Assembly (NCBI RefSeq): GCF_023515955.1
Contig: NZ_CP097322.1
Coordinates: forward strand, 4,946,501 to 5,010,500
Origin: Streptomyces sp. RerS4
GTDB taxonomy: Bacteria; Actinomycetota; Actinomycetes; Streptomycetales; Streptomycetaceae
Length of the DNA: 64,000 nt
Reading direction: 5' to 3'
In this document: positions 1-8,353 of the stretch, piece by piece
Numbering within the stretch: position 1 is the first letter of the stretch
How the letters are laid out: each line of letters opens with the position of its first letter
Made by a program: the position numbers and the translations under genes
Notes under the pieces: model-generated
Database searches by the model: none
What the model was told of the DNA's origin: nothing
The model's input: the letters and a program-made list of their open reading frames with translations, nothing else

Positions 1-716
1 AGCGGGGTCAGCCCCATCGACGTCTCGACGCACACACCGCCGCGCACGGCGGAGGCGGACGCGCCGTTGCCCAGGTGCAGCACGATCACGTTCACCTCCT
101 CCACCGGCCTGCCCAGCAGCGCCGCCGTCGCCCGGGAGACGTAGGCGTGGGAGGTGCCGTGGAAGCCGTACCGCCGGATGGCGTACTTGTCGGCCGTCGC
201 CGCGTCGATCGCGTAGCGGGCCACGTGCTCCGGCATCGTCGCGTGGAAGGCCGTGTCGAAGACGGCGACCTGCGGGAGGTCCGCGCGCAGGGCGCGGGCG
301 ACCTCGATGCCGGTGACGTTCGCCGGGTTGTGCAGCGGGGCCAGCGGGATCAGGCTGCGGATCTCCGCGAGCACCTCGTCGTCGATGACCGTCGGCCGCG
401 TGAAGCGGGTCCCGCCGTGCACCACGCGGTGGCCGACGGCGGCCAGCTCGGGGGAGTCCAGCCCCAGCCCGTCGGCGGCCAGCTCCGCCGCGACCGCCTT
501 CAGCGCGGCCTCGTGGTCGGCGATCGGGCCGGTCCGCTCGCGCCGGCCGCCCGCCGCGCCCGGTCCGGTCAGCGGTTCGTGCGTCAGCCGCGAGGTCTCC
601 TCGCCGATGCGCTCCACCAGTCCGACGGCGAGGCGGGAGCGGTCCGCCATGTCGAGGAGCTGGTACTTCACGGACGAGGAGCCGGAGTTGAGGACGAGTA
701 CGCGCGATGCGGTCAC
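1..716 (-). CDS. ackA: acetate kinase, 3' part outside window
   Basis: Acetate kinase interconverts acetate plus ATP with acetyl phosphate plus ADP, and partners phosphotransacetylase in overflow and acetate metabolism in the cytoplasm. The visible 238 N-terminal residues carry the adenosine-binding start LNSGSSSVK, then VFDTAFHATMPE, GFHGTSHAYVS and HLGNGASASAV, which are family signatures around the catalytic Asp and the substrate pocket. The start is a GTG directly before the conserved N-terminus, as no ATG is suitably placed. The gene follows pta by 51 bases on the same strand, so the two are probably co-transcribed. The C-terminal part lies beyond the window start, so completeness cannot be judged. 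Confidence 0.95.
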   Translation of the reverse strand, partial: MTASRVLVLNSGSSSVKYQLLDMADRSRLAVGLVERIGEETSRLTHEPLTGPGAAGGRRERTGPIADHEAALKAVAAELAADGLGLDSPELAAVGHRVVHGGTRFTRPTVIDDEVLAEIRSLIPLAPLHNPANVTGIEVARALRADLPQVAVFDTAFHATMPEHVARYAIDAATADKYAIRRYGFHGTSHAYVSRATAALLGRPVEEVNVIVLHLGNGASASAVRGGVCVETSMGLTP

Positions 717-767
717 GATGGGGGTCTTTCCTGGTGGTGGAGGGGCAGTAGGGACGGAAATGGGCGT

Positions 768-2855
768 TCAGCCGGTGGGGGACGTGCCCTGGGACTGCGC
801 CTGGATCGCGGTGATCGCCACCGTGGTGACGATGTCCTGGACCAGCGCGCCGCGCGAGAGGTCGTTGACCGGCTTGCGCAGCCCCTGGAGCACCGGGCCG
901 ACCGCGACGGCGCCCGCCGAACGCTGCACGGCCTTGTAGGTGTTGTTGCCCGTGTTGAGGTCGGGGAAGATCAGTACGCTCGCCCGGCCGGCCACGTCGG
1001 AGTCCGGCAGCTTGGTCGCCGCGACCGAGGGCTCCACGGCCGCGTCGTACTGGATCGGCCCCTCGACGGCCAGGTCGGGGCGGCGTTCGCGGACGATCTC
1101 GGTGGCCTTGCGGACCTTGTCGACGTCCGCGCCCGAGCCCGAGGTGCCGGTGGAGTACGAGAGCATCGCGATCCGGGGCTCGACGCCGAAGGCGGCGGCG
1201 GTGGCGGCCGACTGGACGGCGATGTCCGCGAGCTGCTCGGCGCCCGGGTCCGGGTTGACCGCGCAGTCGCCGTAGACGAGCACCTTGTCGGCCAGGCACA
1301 TGAAGAAGACGGAGGAGACGATCGAGGCCTCCGGCTTGGTCTTGATGATCTCGAAGGCGGGGCGGATGGTGGCGGCGGTGGAGTGCACCGAACCGGAGAC
1401 CATGCCGTCGGCCAGCCCTTCCTGGACCATCAGCGTGCCGAAGTAGTTGACGTCGGTGACCACGTCGTTGGCCAGCTCGACGGTCATGCCCTTGTGGGCG
1501 CGGGCCTGCGCGTAGTACTCGGCGAATCGTTCCCGCAGGGGGGAGACGGCCGGGTCGATCAACTGCGCGCCCGAGATGTCGATGCCGAGGTCGGCGGCCT
1601 TCTTCAGGATCGCCTGCTCCTCGCCCAGCAGCGTCAGGTCGCACACCCCGCGCCGCAGCACCACGTCGGCGGCCCGCAGGACGCGCTCCTCGGTGCCCTC
1701 GGGCAGGACGACCCGGCGCCGCTCGGAGCGGGCCCGCTCCAGCAGCTCGTGCTCGAACATCATCGGCGTGACCCGCTCGGAACGGGCCACCGACAGCAGG
1801 CCGCGCAGCTCGGCGGTGTCCACGTGGCGTTCGAACAGGCCGAGCGCGGTCTCCAGCTTGCGCGGGGTGGCGGAGTTCAACCGGCTCTGGAGCGAGAAGA
1901 GTTCGGCGGCCGTCGGAAAGCTGTTGCCGGCGACGGAGACCACCGGGGTGCCCGGGGCCAGCTTCGAGGCCAGCGTCAGGATGTCCTCGCTCGGGCGCTC
2001 GTTCAGGGTCAGCAGCACACCCGCGATCGGCGGGGTGCCGGAGCTGTGCGCGGCCAGGGCGCCGACGACGAGGTCCGAGCGGTCGCCGGGGGTCACGACG
2101 AGGCAGCCGGGGGTCAGGGCGTTCAGGAAGTTCGGCAGCATCGCGCCGCCGAAGACGAAGTCGAGGGCGTCGCGCGCGAGCCCGGCGTCGTCACCGAGGA
2201 GCACCTCGCCGCCCAGCGCCCGCGTGATCTGGGCGACGGTCGGGGCGGAGAGGGACTTGTCGTCCGGCAGGACGTAGCAGGGCACGGGCAGGCGGGCGGA
2301 GAGCCGCTCGGCTATGACGTCGCGGTCCTCGGGGGCCACCCGGTTGACCACCATCGCCACGACGTGGCAGCCCAGCGTCTCGTAGGCGCGGTAGGCGTTG
2401 CGGGCCTCGGCGCGCACGGCCTCGGCCTCGTGCCGCGTGCCGCCCACGACGGGAACGACGACGGCGCCCAGCTCGTTGGCGAGGCGGGCGTTCAGGGCCA
2501 GCTCGTCGGGCAGGTTGGTGTCGGCGTAGTCGGTGCCGAGGACGAGCATGACCTCGTAGTCGCGGGCCACCCGGTGGTAGCGGTCGACGAGCCGGGAGAC
2601 CAGTTCGTCGGTACCCTTCTCCGCCAGGATCGCGGAGGCCTCGTGGTACTCCATGCCGTACGCCGTCGCGGCGTCCTGGTCGATCCGGTAGCGGGCCTTG
2701 AGCAGGTCGAAGAGCCGGTCCGGGCTGTCGTGCAGCAACGGCCGGTAGACGCCGACCCGGCCCGTCTGGCGCGTGAGGATCTCCATGATCCCCAGCTCGA
2801 CGACCTGGCGGCCGTCCCCCCGCTCGATACCGGTCACGTACACGCTGCGCGTCAC
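768..2855 (-). CDS. pta: phosphate acetyltransferase
   Basis: Phosphotransacetylase converts acetyl-CoA and phosphate to acetyl phosphate and CoA, feeding AckA. The 695-residue protein is the long two-domain form. An N-terminal P-loop-like/DRTGG region begins with VYVTGIERGDGRQVVELG, and a C-terminal PTA domain runs from about residue 365 to the end (VVLPEGTEERVLRAAD, ANDVVTDVNYFGTLMV, FPDLNTGNNTYKAVQR). The GTG start is preceded by a GGGAG ribosome site at normal spacing. It lies just upstream of ackA and diverges from pfkA. The shared region contains a perfect 16-base tandem duplication 40 to 71 bases before the start that may be regulatory. Confidence 0.96.
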   Translation of the reverse strand: MTRSVYVTGIERGDGRQVVELGIMEILTRQTGRVGVYRPLLHDSPDRLFDLLKARYRIDQDAATAYGMEYHEASAILAEKGTDELVSRLVDRYHRVARDYEVMLVLGTDYADTNLPDELALNARLANELGAVVVPVVGGTRHEAEAVRAEARNAYRAYETLGCHVVAMVVNRVAPEDRDVIAERLSARLPVPCYVLPDDKSLSAPTVAQITRALGGEVLLGDDAGLARDALDFVFGGAMLPNFLNALTPGCLVVTPGDRSDLVVGALAAHSSGTPPIAGVLLTLNERPSEDILTLASKLAPGTPVVSVAGNSFPTAAELFSLQSRLNSATPRKLETALGLFERHVDTAELRGLLSVARSERVTPMMFEHELLERARSERRRVVLPEGTEERVLRAADVVLRRGVCDLTLLGEEQAILKKAADLGIDISGAQLIDPAVSPLRERFAEYYAQARAHKGMTVELANDVVTDVNYFGTLMVQEGLADGMVSGSVHSTAATIRPAFEIIKTKPEASIVSSVFFMCLADKVLVYGDCAVNPDPGAEQLADIAVQSAATAAAFGVEPRIAMLSYSTGTSGSGADVDKVRKATEIVRERRPDLAVEGPIQYDAAVEPSVAATKLPDSDVAGRASVLIFPDLNTGNNTYKAVQRSAGAVAVGPVLQGLRKPVNDLSRGALVQDIVTTVAITAIQAQSQGTSPTG

Positions 2856-2894
2856 GCGTGCTCTCCCGTCCCATGAATGTCTGTGGTCTGTGTG

Positions 2895-2926
2895 GATCAG
2901 TGTGATCAGTGATCAGTGTGATCAGT
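2895..2926. repeat. perfect tandem 16-mer GATCAGTGTGATCAGT x2
   Basis: Two adjacent identical copies of GATCAGTGTGATCAGT occupy 2895-2910 and 2911-2926, giving four GATCAGT units spaced 9, 7 and 9 bases apart. Several units embed the palindrome TGATCA. The array lies in the pta-pfkA divergent region, just upstream of the pta start, so an operator role is possible. No regulator can be named from the sequence. Confidence 0.85.
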
Positions 2927-2985
2927 GGTGTCAGCAGTCCGAACCTCAGCCGTGAGGTTGTCCCGGTTAGGGTGGGCTTGACCTC

Positions 2986-3014
2986 TTGACAATACCTCGG
3001 CGGCTGGATATGAC
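2986..3014 (+). promoter_or_regulatory. candidate sigma70-type promoter for pfkA
   Basis: TTGACA at 2986-2991 is separated by 17 bases from TATGAC at 3009-3014. This is a good housekeeping-type match in an otherwise GC-rich leader and lies about 135 bases before the pfkA start. It is prediction only, with no transcript evidence. Confidence 0.45.
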
Positions 3015-3149
3015 GCCCGCCGGAAAAAGGGCCCGGCCGGGAGGGCCGTGGAACAATCGGACAGGGTCATCAATACGCCCTTCATCTGTACGGCCGTCCG
3101 CCCGCACGTGGTACGGCCGGGTACGACCAGGAGCAGGAGACACAGGACG

Positions 3150-4175
3150 ATGCGCATCGGAGTTCTCACCGCAGGCGGCGACTGCCCCGGGCTGAACGCT
3201 GTCATCCGTTCGGTCGTACACAGGGCCCTCGTCGGTCACGGGGACGAGGTCATCGGCTTCGAGGACGGCTTCAAGGGCCTCCTCGACGGTCACTACCGCC
3301 CCCTCGACATCAATGCCGTCAGCGGCATTCTGGCCCGGGGCGGCACGATTCTGGGTTCAGCGCGCATGGAGCGCGCCCGCCTGCACGAAGCCGCCGAGAA
3401 CGCGGCCGAGTTGGCCCGCCGCTACGAGATCGACGCGCTGATCCCGATCGGCGGCGAGGGCACCCTGACGGCCGCCCGCATGCTGTCGGACGCCGGCATG
3501 CCGGTCGTGGGCGTGCCCAAGACCATCGACAACGACATCTCCTCCACCGACCGGACCTTCGGCTTCGACACCGCCGTGATGGTCGCCACCGAGGCCATCG
3601 ACCGCCTGAAGACCACCGCCGAATCGCACCAGCGCGTGATGGTCGTCGAGGTCATGGGCCGCCACGCGGGGTGGATCGCCCTGGAGTCGGGCATGGCCGG
3701 CGGCGCCCACGGCATCTGCCTGCCCGAGCGCCCCTTCGAGGTGGACGCCCTGGTGAAGATGGTGGAGGAACGCTTCGCCCGCGGCAAGAAGTTCGCCGTC
3801 ATCTGCGTCGCCGAGGGCGCGCACCCCGCCGAGGGCTCCATGCCGTACGAGAAGGGCGCCATCGACCAGTACGGTCACGAGCGCTTCGCCGGCATCGGCA
3901 ACCGCCTCGCGGTGGAGCTCGAACACCGCCTCGGCAAGGAGGCCCGCCCGGTCATCCTCGGCCACGTCCAGCGCGGCGGTACCCCCACCGCCTACGACCG
4001 CGTCCTCGCGACCCGCTTCGGCTGGCACGCCGTCGAGGCCGTCCACCGGGGGGACTTCGGCAACATGACCGCCCTGCGCGGCACCGACATCGTCATGGCC
4101 CCGCTGGCCTCGGCCGTCACCACGCTGAAGACCGTCCCGGACAACCGGATGTACGAGGCCGAGTCGGTCTTCTGA
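3150..4175 (+). CDS. pfkA: 6-phosphofructokinase
   Basis: Phosphofructokinase phosphorylates fructose 6-phosphate to fructose 1,6-bisphosphate, the committed glycolytic step. The 341-residue protein is full length for the bacterial family. It has GGDCPGLNAVIR at residues 9-20, PIGGEGTL near 99, PKTIDND near 123 (catalytic Asp) and MGRHAGWIALESG near 169. The glycine in GGEG, rather than an Asp there, points to ATP rather than pyrophosphate as phosphoryl donor. The ATG is chosen because the conserved N-terminus begins there and AGGAG-like bases precede it; longer in-frame readings upstream lack family sequence. The XRE gene converges on it 41 bases downstream. Confidence 0.95.
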   Translation: MRIGVLTAGGDCPGLNAVIRSVVHRALVGHGDEVIGFEDGFKGLLDGHYRPLDINAVSGILARGGTILGSARMERARLHEAAENAAELARRYEIDALIPIGGEGTLTAARMLSDAGMPVVGVPKTIDNDISSTDRTFGFDTAVMVATEAIDRLKTTAESHQRVMVVEVMGRHAGWIALESGMAGGAHGICLPERPFEVDALVKMVEERFARGKKFAVICVAEGAHPAEGSMPYEKGAIDQYGHERFAGIGNRLAVELEHRLGKEARPVILGHVQRGGTPTAYDRVLATRFGWHAVEAVHRGDFGNMTALRGTDIVMAPLASAVTTLKTVPDNRMYEAESVF

Positions 4176-4216
4176 CCCGGCCGCCCGCCGACCCGGCCGG
4201 CCGGCGCGGCGACCCG

Positions 4217-4894
4217 TCAGGCGCCGCCGGTCAGCGCCCAGAACCGGTCCACGATCTCCGCGAGGAACTCCCGGCCCGCGTCCCCGGTCGCGGTCGCGCC
4301 TCCGCCGCCCCAGCTCAGGGTGGCGACCATCCGCGACTGGTAGTCGTCGTAGAGCGTCTCCAGGACCCGTTCCAGATGGGCCTTGGGCACCGGCAGCAGC
4401 TTGGCCAGCGGCTTCACGTACGCCTGCCAGCGCGTGGTCACCGCACTGCGCAGCAGCCCGGCCAGCTCCTCGTGCTTGCCGGTCGCCGTCACGAACTGGG
4501 CCAGCGTCAGGCCGAGCACCGAGGCGAGGGCGGCGGACTGCCGCTCGTTGCCCTTCCAGCGCCCGGTGTCCTCCATCTTCTGGTACGAGCCGGCGTCCAG
4601 CCCGATCCTGCGGGCCAGGTCTTCGGGGTCCAGGCCGCGCGCCATGCGGTGTTCCCGCAGGGTGACCGGCTCGGCGAGCAGTTCCCCGGGGGAACACCAC
4701 AGGACGCCGGCGAGCGCGGTGAGTTCGGCTCCGGTGGGCGACTGTTCGCCCCGCTCCCAGGCCATCACGGTCTCGGGCGCGACGAGCAGGCCGTACTGGG
4801 CCCGCAGGCCGTAGGCGACATGTCCGGGAGCCATGCCCAGGGCCGCGCGGAGCCTGCGCGCGGCGGGGGCATTGAAAGGGGGGCTGGAGTGCAC
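4217..4894 (-). CDS. XRE-family helix-turn-helix regulator
   Basis: Predicted DNA-binding regulator of about 225 residues. Two helix-turn-helix-like segments are visible: an N-terminal one (AARRLRAALGMAPGHVAYGL, then VAPETVMAWERGEQSPTGAELTALAG) and a second in the middle (LREHRMARGLDPEDLARRIG with SYQKMEDTGRWKGNERQSAALA). The C-terminal half has no recognised sensor domain. The start is uncertain: GTG at 4894 is given, but GTG 4903 or TTG 4918 in the same frame would add a few residues, and none has a clear ribosome site. Target and signal are unknown. It converges with pfkA and diverges from the MerR gene. Confidence 0.8.
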   Translation of the reverse strand: MHSSPPFNAPAARRLRAALGMAPGHVAYGLRAQYGLLVAPETVMAWERGEQSPTGAELTALAGVLWCSPGELLAEPVTLREHRMARGLDPEDLARRIGLDAGSYQKMEDTGRWKGNERQSAALASVLGLTLAQFVTATGKHEELAGLLRSAVTTRWQAYVKPLAKLLPVPKAHLERVLETLYDDYQSRMVATLSWGGGGATATGDAGREFLAEIVDRFWALTGGA

Positions 4895-5148
4895 ACGGCA
4901 CACCGTAGGAGCGCCCAAGGCATGGCGACTACAGACCGTTCAAACAAGCTGATAACTCGTAGGAAAGTCCTAGGGAGTTCGCCGCTTTGGGCGGGTTTCC
5001 CGGCGACTGTCCGGTAATCGGATCGATTCATGATCCATGCACAGCGTAAAGATCAGGCCATGCCGCCGCAGGCGGGTCGGAGAACCCGGGAAGTGATCCC
5101 CGTCACAGACCTCGAACCGGTCATTCCTCTCGTACGTGATCCATGACG

Positions 5149-5181
5149 GGGGCCCTCGCATACGGGGGTGGCGAGGGCCCC
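5149..5181. terminator. 11-bp hairpin before the MerR operon
   Basis: GGGGCCCTCGC at 5149-5159 pairs perfectly with GCGAGGGCCCC at 5171-5181 across an 11-base loop. There is no T-tract, as is usual in Streptomyces. It probably insulates the MerR gene from upstream transcription. Confidence 0.6.
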
Positions 5182-5194
5182 GCAGCCGCTCTCC

Positions 5195-5223
5195 TGCCCT
5201 TGCCCTTGCCCTTGCCCTTGCCT
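5195..5223. repeat. TGCCCT hexamer tandem repeat
   Basis: Four perfect TGCCCT units at 5195-5218 are followed by a partial TGCCT. The array abuts and supplies the -35 side of the MerR-type promoter, so copy-number change could alter promoter context. Confidence 0.8.
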
Positions 5224-5248
5224 TGACGTCGGCGTCAAGGAATACGGT
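5218..5248 (+). promoter_or_regulatory. MerR-type promoter with 19-bp spacer and operator palindrome
   Basis: TTGCCT (5218-5223) and TACGGT (5243-5248) are 19 bases apart. An inverted repeat lies largely between them: CCTTGACG at 5221-5228 and CGTCAAGG at 5233-5240 with a 4-base centre. A long spacer with a dyad in it is the known layout for MerR activators. The -10 lies only 7 bases before the ATG at 5256, implying leaderless or nearly leaderless, autoregulated transcription. Confidence 0.55.
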
Positions 5249-5255
5249 CGTTCCC

Positions 5256-5633
5256 ATGCGCATCGGCGAACTGGCGAAGCGGGCCGGGACCAGCACACGG
5301 ACCCTGAGGTACTACGAATCGCGCGGGCTGCTGGCCGCCCGGCGGACCGACAACGGCTACCGCGACTACGACGAGGACGACCTGCGTCTCCTGCGGGAGA
5401 TCCGCACGCTCCAGGACTTCGGCTTCGACCTGGAGGAGACCCGCCCCTTCGTCGACTGCCTGCGCGCCGGCCACCCCGCCGGGGACTCCTGCCCGGCCTC
5501 CCTGGCCGTCTACCGGCGCAAGCTCGCCGAGCTGGACGGCCTCATCGACCGCCTGTCCGACGTACGCGCGCAGGTCGCCCGGCAGCTGGCCGAAGCGGAG
5601 GCACCCGCCCCGCGCTGCGAGATGACGGGCTGA
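5256..5633 (+). CDS. MerR-family transcriptional regulator
   Basis: Predicted dimeric MerR-type regulator of 125 residues. The N-terminal winged helix-turn-helix is canonical (MRIGELAKRAGTSTRTLRYY, then DNGYRDYDEDDL), followed by the dimerisation helix. The effector region contains FVDCLRAGHPAGDSCPAS with two cysteines and a further cysteine near the C-terminus, compatible with metal or thiol sensing, but it lacks the SoxR CxxCxxC cluster. There is no ribosome site, and the promoter -10 sits just ahead of the ATG, so the mRNA is probably leaderless. The thioredoxin gene follows after 40 bases, suggesting a thiol or oxidative stress operon. The signal is not determined. Confidence 0.9.
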   Translation: MRIGELAKRAGTSTRTLRYYESRGLLAARRTDNGYRDYDEDDLRLLREIRTLQDFGFDLEETRPFVDCLRAGHPAGDSCPASLAVYRRKLAELDGLIDRLSDVRAQVARQLAEAEAPAPRCEMTG

Positions 5634-5673
5634 GCGCACCGCCGGCAGACCACCGACACGAGAGGGGAACGAC

Positions 5674-6045
5674 ATGATCCACACACAGGGCGTCGCCGAA
5701 GTGACCGACGCCGACTTCGCCGCCGAGGTACTGCGGGAGCGGGGGCGTGCCGTCCTGGTGAAGTTCACCGCCGACTGGTGCGGGCCCTGCCGCCAGCTCG
5801 CCCCCGTCCTGGCCGCCCTCGCCGCCGAGGAGGCCGACCGGCTGAAGGTCGTACGGATCGACGTCGACCGCAACCCCGCCACCACCCTCGCCCACGGGGT
5901 CCTCGCCACCCCGACGATGCTCCTCTTCCGCGACGGCCAACCCGTACGGCAGCTGGTCGGCGCCCGCGCCAAGCGCAAGCTGCTCCAGGAGCTGGAAGAG
6001 CACCTGGAGCAGCACCCCGAGCGGCGCGCGGAGGCTACGGCCTGA
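5674..6045 (+). CDS. trxA: thioredoxin
   Basis: Small thiol-disulfide oxidoreductase of 123 residues that reduces protein disulfides in the cytoplasm, recycled by thioredoxin reductase (not in this window). The active site WCGPC is at residues 35-39, after the usual beta strand (AVLVKFTADWCGPC) and before the cis-proline segment (VLATPTMLLF). An AGAGGGG ribosome site precedes the ATG. It follows the MerR gene and is likely co-transcribed with it. Its last 11 bases overlap the convergent end of glgB. Confidence 0.95.
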   Translation: MIHTQGVAEVTDADFAAEVLRERGRAVLVKFTADWCGPCRQLAPVLAALAAEEADRLKVVRIDVDRNPATTLAHGVLATPTMLLFRDGQPVRQLVGARAKRKLLQELEEHLEQHPERRAEATA

Positions 6046-8353
6046 GCCACACCGTCGCCAGCGGCGGCAGCGTCATCCGCAGGCTCGCCGCCCGCCCCTG
6101 GGCCGGCACCGGTTCCGGCTTCAGGGGCCGGCCGTGGTGGACGCCGCTGCCGCCGTACAGCTCCAGGTCGGTGTTGAGGACCTCCCGCCACAGCGGGACC
6201 TCCTCCGGAACCCCGATCCGGTACCCGTGCCGCACCACCGGCGAGAAGTTCGACACGCACAGCAGCTGCGAGCCGTCCCGCGCGTACCGCAGGAAGGCGA
6301 AGACGTTGTCCTCCGCCGCGTCCGCCTCCACCCAGGCGAAACCCTCCGGCACGGTGTCGCGCTCCCACAGCGCGGGCGTCGCCGCGTAGGTGTGGTTCAG
6401 GTCGCGCACGAGGTCGCGCACGCCCCGGTGGTCGCCGGCCGCCGAGTAGGAGGAGTCCAGCAGCCACCAGTCCGGCCCGTGGCTCTCCGACCACTCCGAC
6501 CCCTGGGCGAACTCCTGCCCCATGAAGAGCAGTTGCTTGCCCGGGTGGGCCCACATGAAGCCCAGGTACGCGCGGTGCGTGGCCCGTTGCTGCCACCAGT
6601 CGCCCCCCGGGATCTTCGACACCAGAGCGCTCTTGCCGTGCACCACCTCGTCGTGGGAGATCGGCAGCACGTAGTTCTCGCTGAAGGCGTAGATCATCCC
6701 GAAGGTCATGTCGTGGTGGTGGTACTTGCGGTGCACCGGTTCCTTCGAGACGTACCGCAGGGTGTCGTGCATCCACCCCATGTTCCACTTCAGCCCGAAG
6801 CCCAGCCCGCCGCCGTCCGTCGGCCGGGTCACGCCGTTCCAGGCGGTGGACTCCTCCGCGATGGTCATCACCCCCGGGCAGCGCCGGTACACGGTGGCGT
6901 TCATCTCCTGCAGGAACGACACCGCGTCCAGGTTCTCCCGGCCGCCGTGCTCGTTGGGCGTCCACTCGCCCTCGTTGCGCGAGTAGTCCAGGTACAGCAT
7001 CGAGGCCACCGCGTCCACGCGCAGCCCGTCCACGTGGAACTCCTCGCACCAGTACACGGCGTTGGCGACGAGGAAGTTGCGGACCTCCTTGCGCCCGTAG
7101 TCGAACTCCAGCGTCCCCCAGTCCGGGTGCGCGGACCGCCGCGGGTCCTCGTGCTCGTACAGCGGCCGCCCGTCGAACTCCGCGAGCGCCCAGTCGTCCC
7201 GCGGGAAGTGCGCCGGCACCCAGTCGACGATCACGCCGATCCCGGCCCGGTGCAGCGAGTCCACGAGGAAGCGGAAGTCGTCCGGCGTGCCCATCCGCGA
7301 GGTCGGTGCGTAGAAACCGGTGACCTGGTACCCCCACGAGCCGCCGAAGGGGTGCTCGGCGACCGGCATCATCTCCACGTGCGTGAAGCCCAGCTCCTTG
7401 ACGTACGCGGGCAGCTGCTCGGCGAGCTGCCGGTAGCTGAGCCCCGGCCGCCAGGAGGCCAGGTGCACTTCGTACACCGACAGCGGGGCCTGGTGCGGGG
7501 GGCGGGCGCCGCGCGTGGCCATCCACTCCGCGTCCTGCCACTCGTACTGCGAGGCCGTGACCACCGAGGCGGTCGCCGGCGGGAGCTCCGCGGAGCGGGC
7601 CATCGGGTCGGCGCGCAGCGTGCGGCTGCCGTCCGGCCGGGTGATGTCGTACTTGTACAGCGTCCCGGCGCCCACCCCTGGAAGGAAGAGCTCCCAGACA
7701 CCGCTGGCACCCAGCGAGCGCATCGGGTAGGCGACCGAGTCCCAGTACGAGAAGTCGCCGGCGATCCGTACGCCCTGGGCGTTCGGCGCCCACACCGTGA
7801 ACCGGGTCCCCGCCACCCCCTGGTGTTCCATCGGCTGCGCGCCGAGCGCCGTCCACAGCTCCTCGTGCCGGCCCTCGCCGATCAGGTGCAGGTCCAGCTC
7901 GCCGAGGGCGGGCAGGAACCGGTAGGGGTCGTGGACCTCCGTCTCGTCGCCGTCGTACGCCACCAGCAGCCGGTAGTCCGGCACCTCGGTCAGCGGCAGC
8001 AGCCCGGAGAACAACCCGTCGCCCTCGTCGAGGAGTTGGGCCCGCAGCCCCTTGGCGACGACGGTCACCGTCTTCGCGTACGGGCGCAGCACGCGGAAGG
8101 TCACGCCGCCGCGTTGGGTATGGGCGCCCAGCACCGCGTGCGGATCGTGGTGGCGGCCCTCCAGCAGCCGGGCCCGTTCCTCCGCCGCGAGCGCGGGCGC
8201 CGGGCGGACGCCGTGGGGCGGTGCGGCCCGTCGGGCCCTGGGGGTACGGGGCCCCCGGCCGGCGCCCGAGGAGGCGGGGGCCGCCTTCGCGGGTTGCGGC
8301 GCGGCTTCCTCGGGGGCGGTCGGTGTCGGTGACGGCTGTCGTGCGGCGCTCAC
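6035..8353 (-). CDS. glgB: 1,4-alpha-glucan branching enzyme
   Basis: GH13 branching enzyme that introduces alpha-1,6 branches into the alpha-glucan made by GlgE. The product is 772 residues with an Ala/Pro-rich N-terminal tail, a CBM48/E-set region, and a catalytic barrel with DWVPAHFP, DGLRVDAVASMLYLDY (nucleophile Asp447), TIAEEST (acid/base Glu500) and PISHDEVVHGK. The GTG start overlaps the mak stop codon in a GTGA motif, which indicates translational coupling and rejects longer upstream readings. Gene order mak-glgB continues the GlgE pathway block. Confidence 0.96.
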   Translation of the reverse strand: MSAARQPSPTPTAPEEAAPQPAKAAPASSGAGRGPRTPRARRAAPPHGVRPAPALAAEERARLLEGRHHDPHAVLGAHTQRGGVTFRVLRPYAKTVTVVAKGLRAQLLDEGDGLFSGLLPLTEVPDYRLLVAYDGDETEVHDPYRFLPALGELDLHLIGEGRHEELWTALGAQPMEHQGVAGTRFTVWAPNAQGVRIAGDFSYWDSVAYPMRSLGASGVWELFLPGVGAGTLYKYDITRPDGSRTLRADPMARSAELPPATASVVTASQYEWQDAEWMATRGARPPHQAPLSVYEVHLASWRPGLSYRQLAEQLPAYVKELGFTHVEMMPVAEHPFGGSWGYQVTGFYAPTSRMGTPDDFRFLVDSLHRAGIGVIVDWVPAHFPRDDWALAEFDGRPLYEHEDPRRSAHPDWGTLEFDYGRKEVRNFLVANAVYWCEEFHVDGLRVDAVASMLYLDYSRNEGEWTPNEHGGRENLDAVSFLQEMNATVYRRCPGVMTIAEESTAWNGVTRPTDGGGLGFGLKWNMGWMHDTLRYVSKEPVHRKYHHHDMTFGMIYAFSENYVLPISHDEVVHGKSALVSKIPGGDWWQQRATHRAYLGFMWAHPGKQLLFMGQEFAQGSEWSESHGPDWWLLDSSYSAAGDHRGVRDLVRDLNHTYAATPALWERDTVPEGFAWVEADAAEDNVFAFLRYARDGSQLLCVSNFSPVVRHGYRIGVPEEVPLWREVLNTDLELYGGSGVHHGRPLKPEPVPAQGRAASLRMTLPPLATVWLRP

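Larger units (their letters stand above)
4895..5255. other. intergenic region between XRE and MerR genes
   Basis: No protein gene is supported here. The left part (about 4930-5060) is less GC-rich than the surroundings and holds an imperfect palindrome around GGATCGATTCATGATCC, plausibly the XRE gene promoter. The right part holds a hairpin terminator, a hexamer repeat and the MerR-type promoter, listed separately. Confidence 0.6.

Noticed and set aside
75..2876. Very long open frame antisense to ackA and pta
   Set aside because: GC-rich DNA leaves the opposite strand open. The translation is Arg/Gly/Val-biased with no family motifs, whereas the minus strand encodes clear enzymes.
4970..5298. 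Minus-strand open frames upstream of the XRE gene
   Set aside because: They run through a hairpin and a hexamer repeat (giving Gln/Gly repeats) and lack any conserved sequence or start signals.
6134..8332. Long plus-strand open frame opposite glgB
   Set aside because: It mirrors the codon structure of glgB and shows no recognisable domain; glgB motifs are unambiguous.
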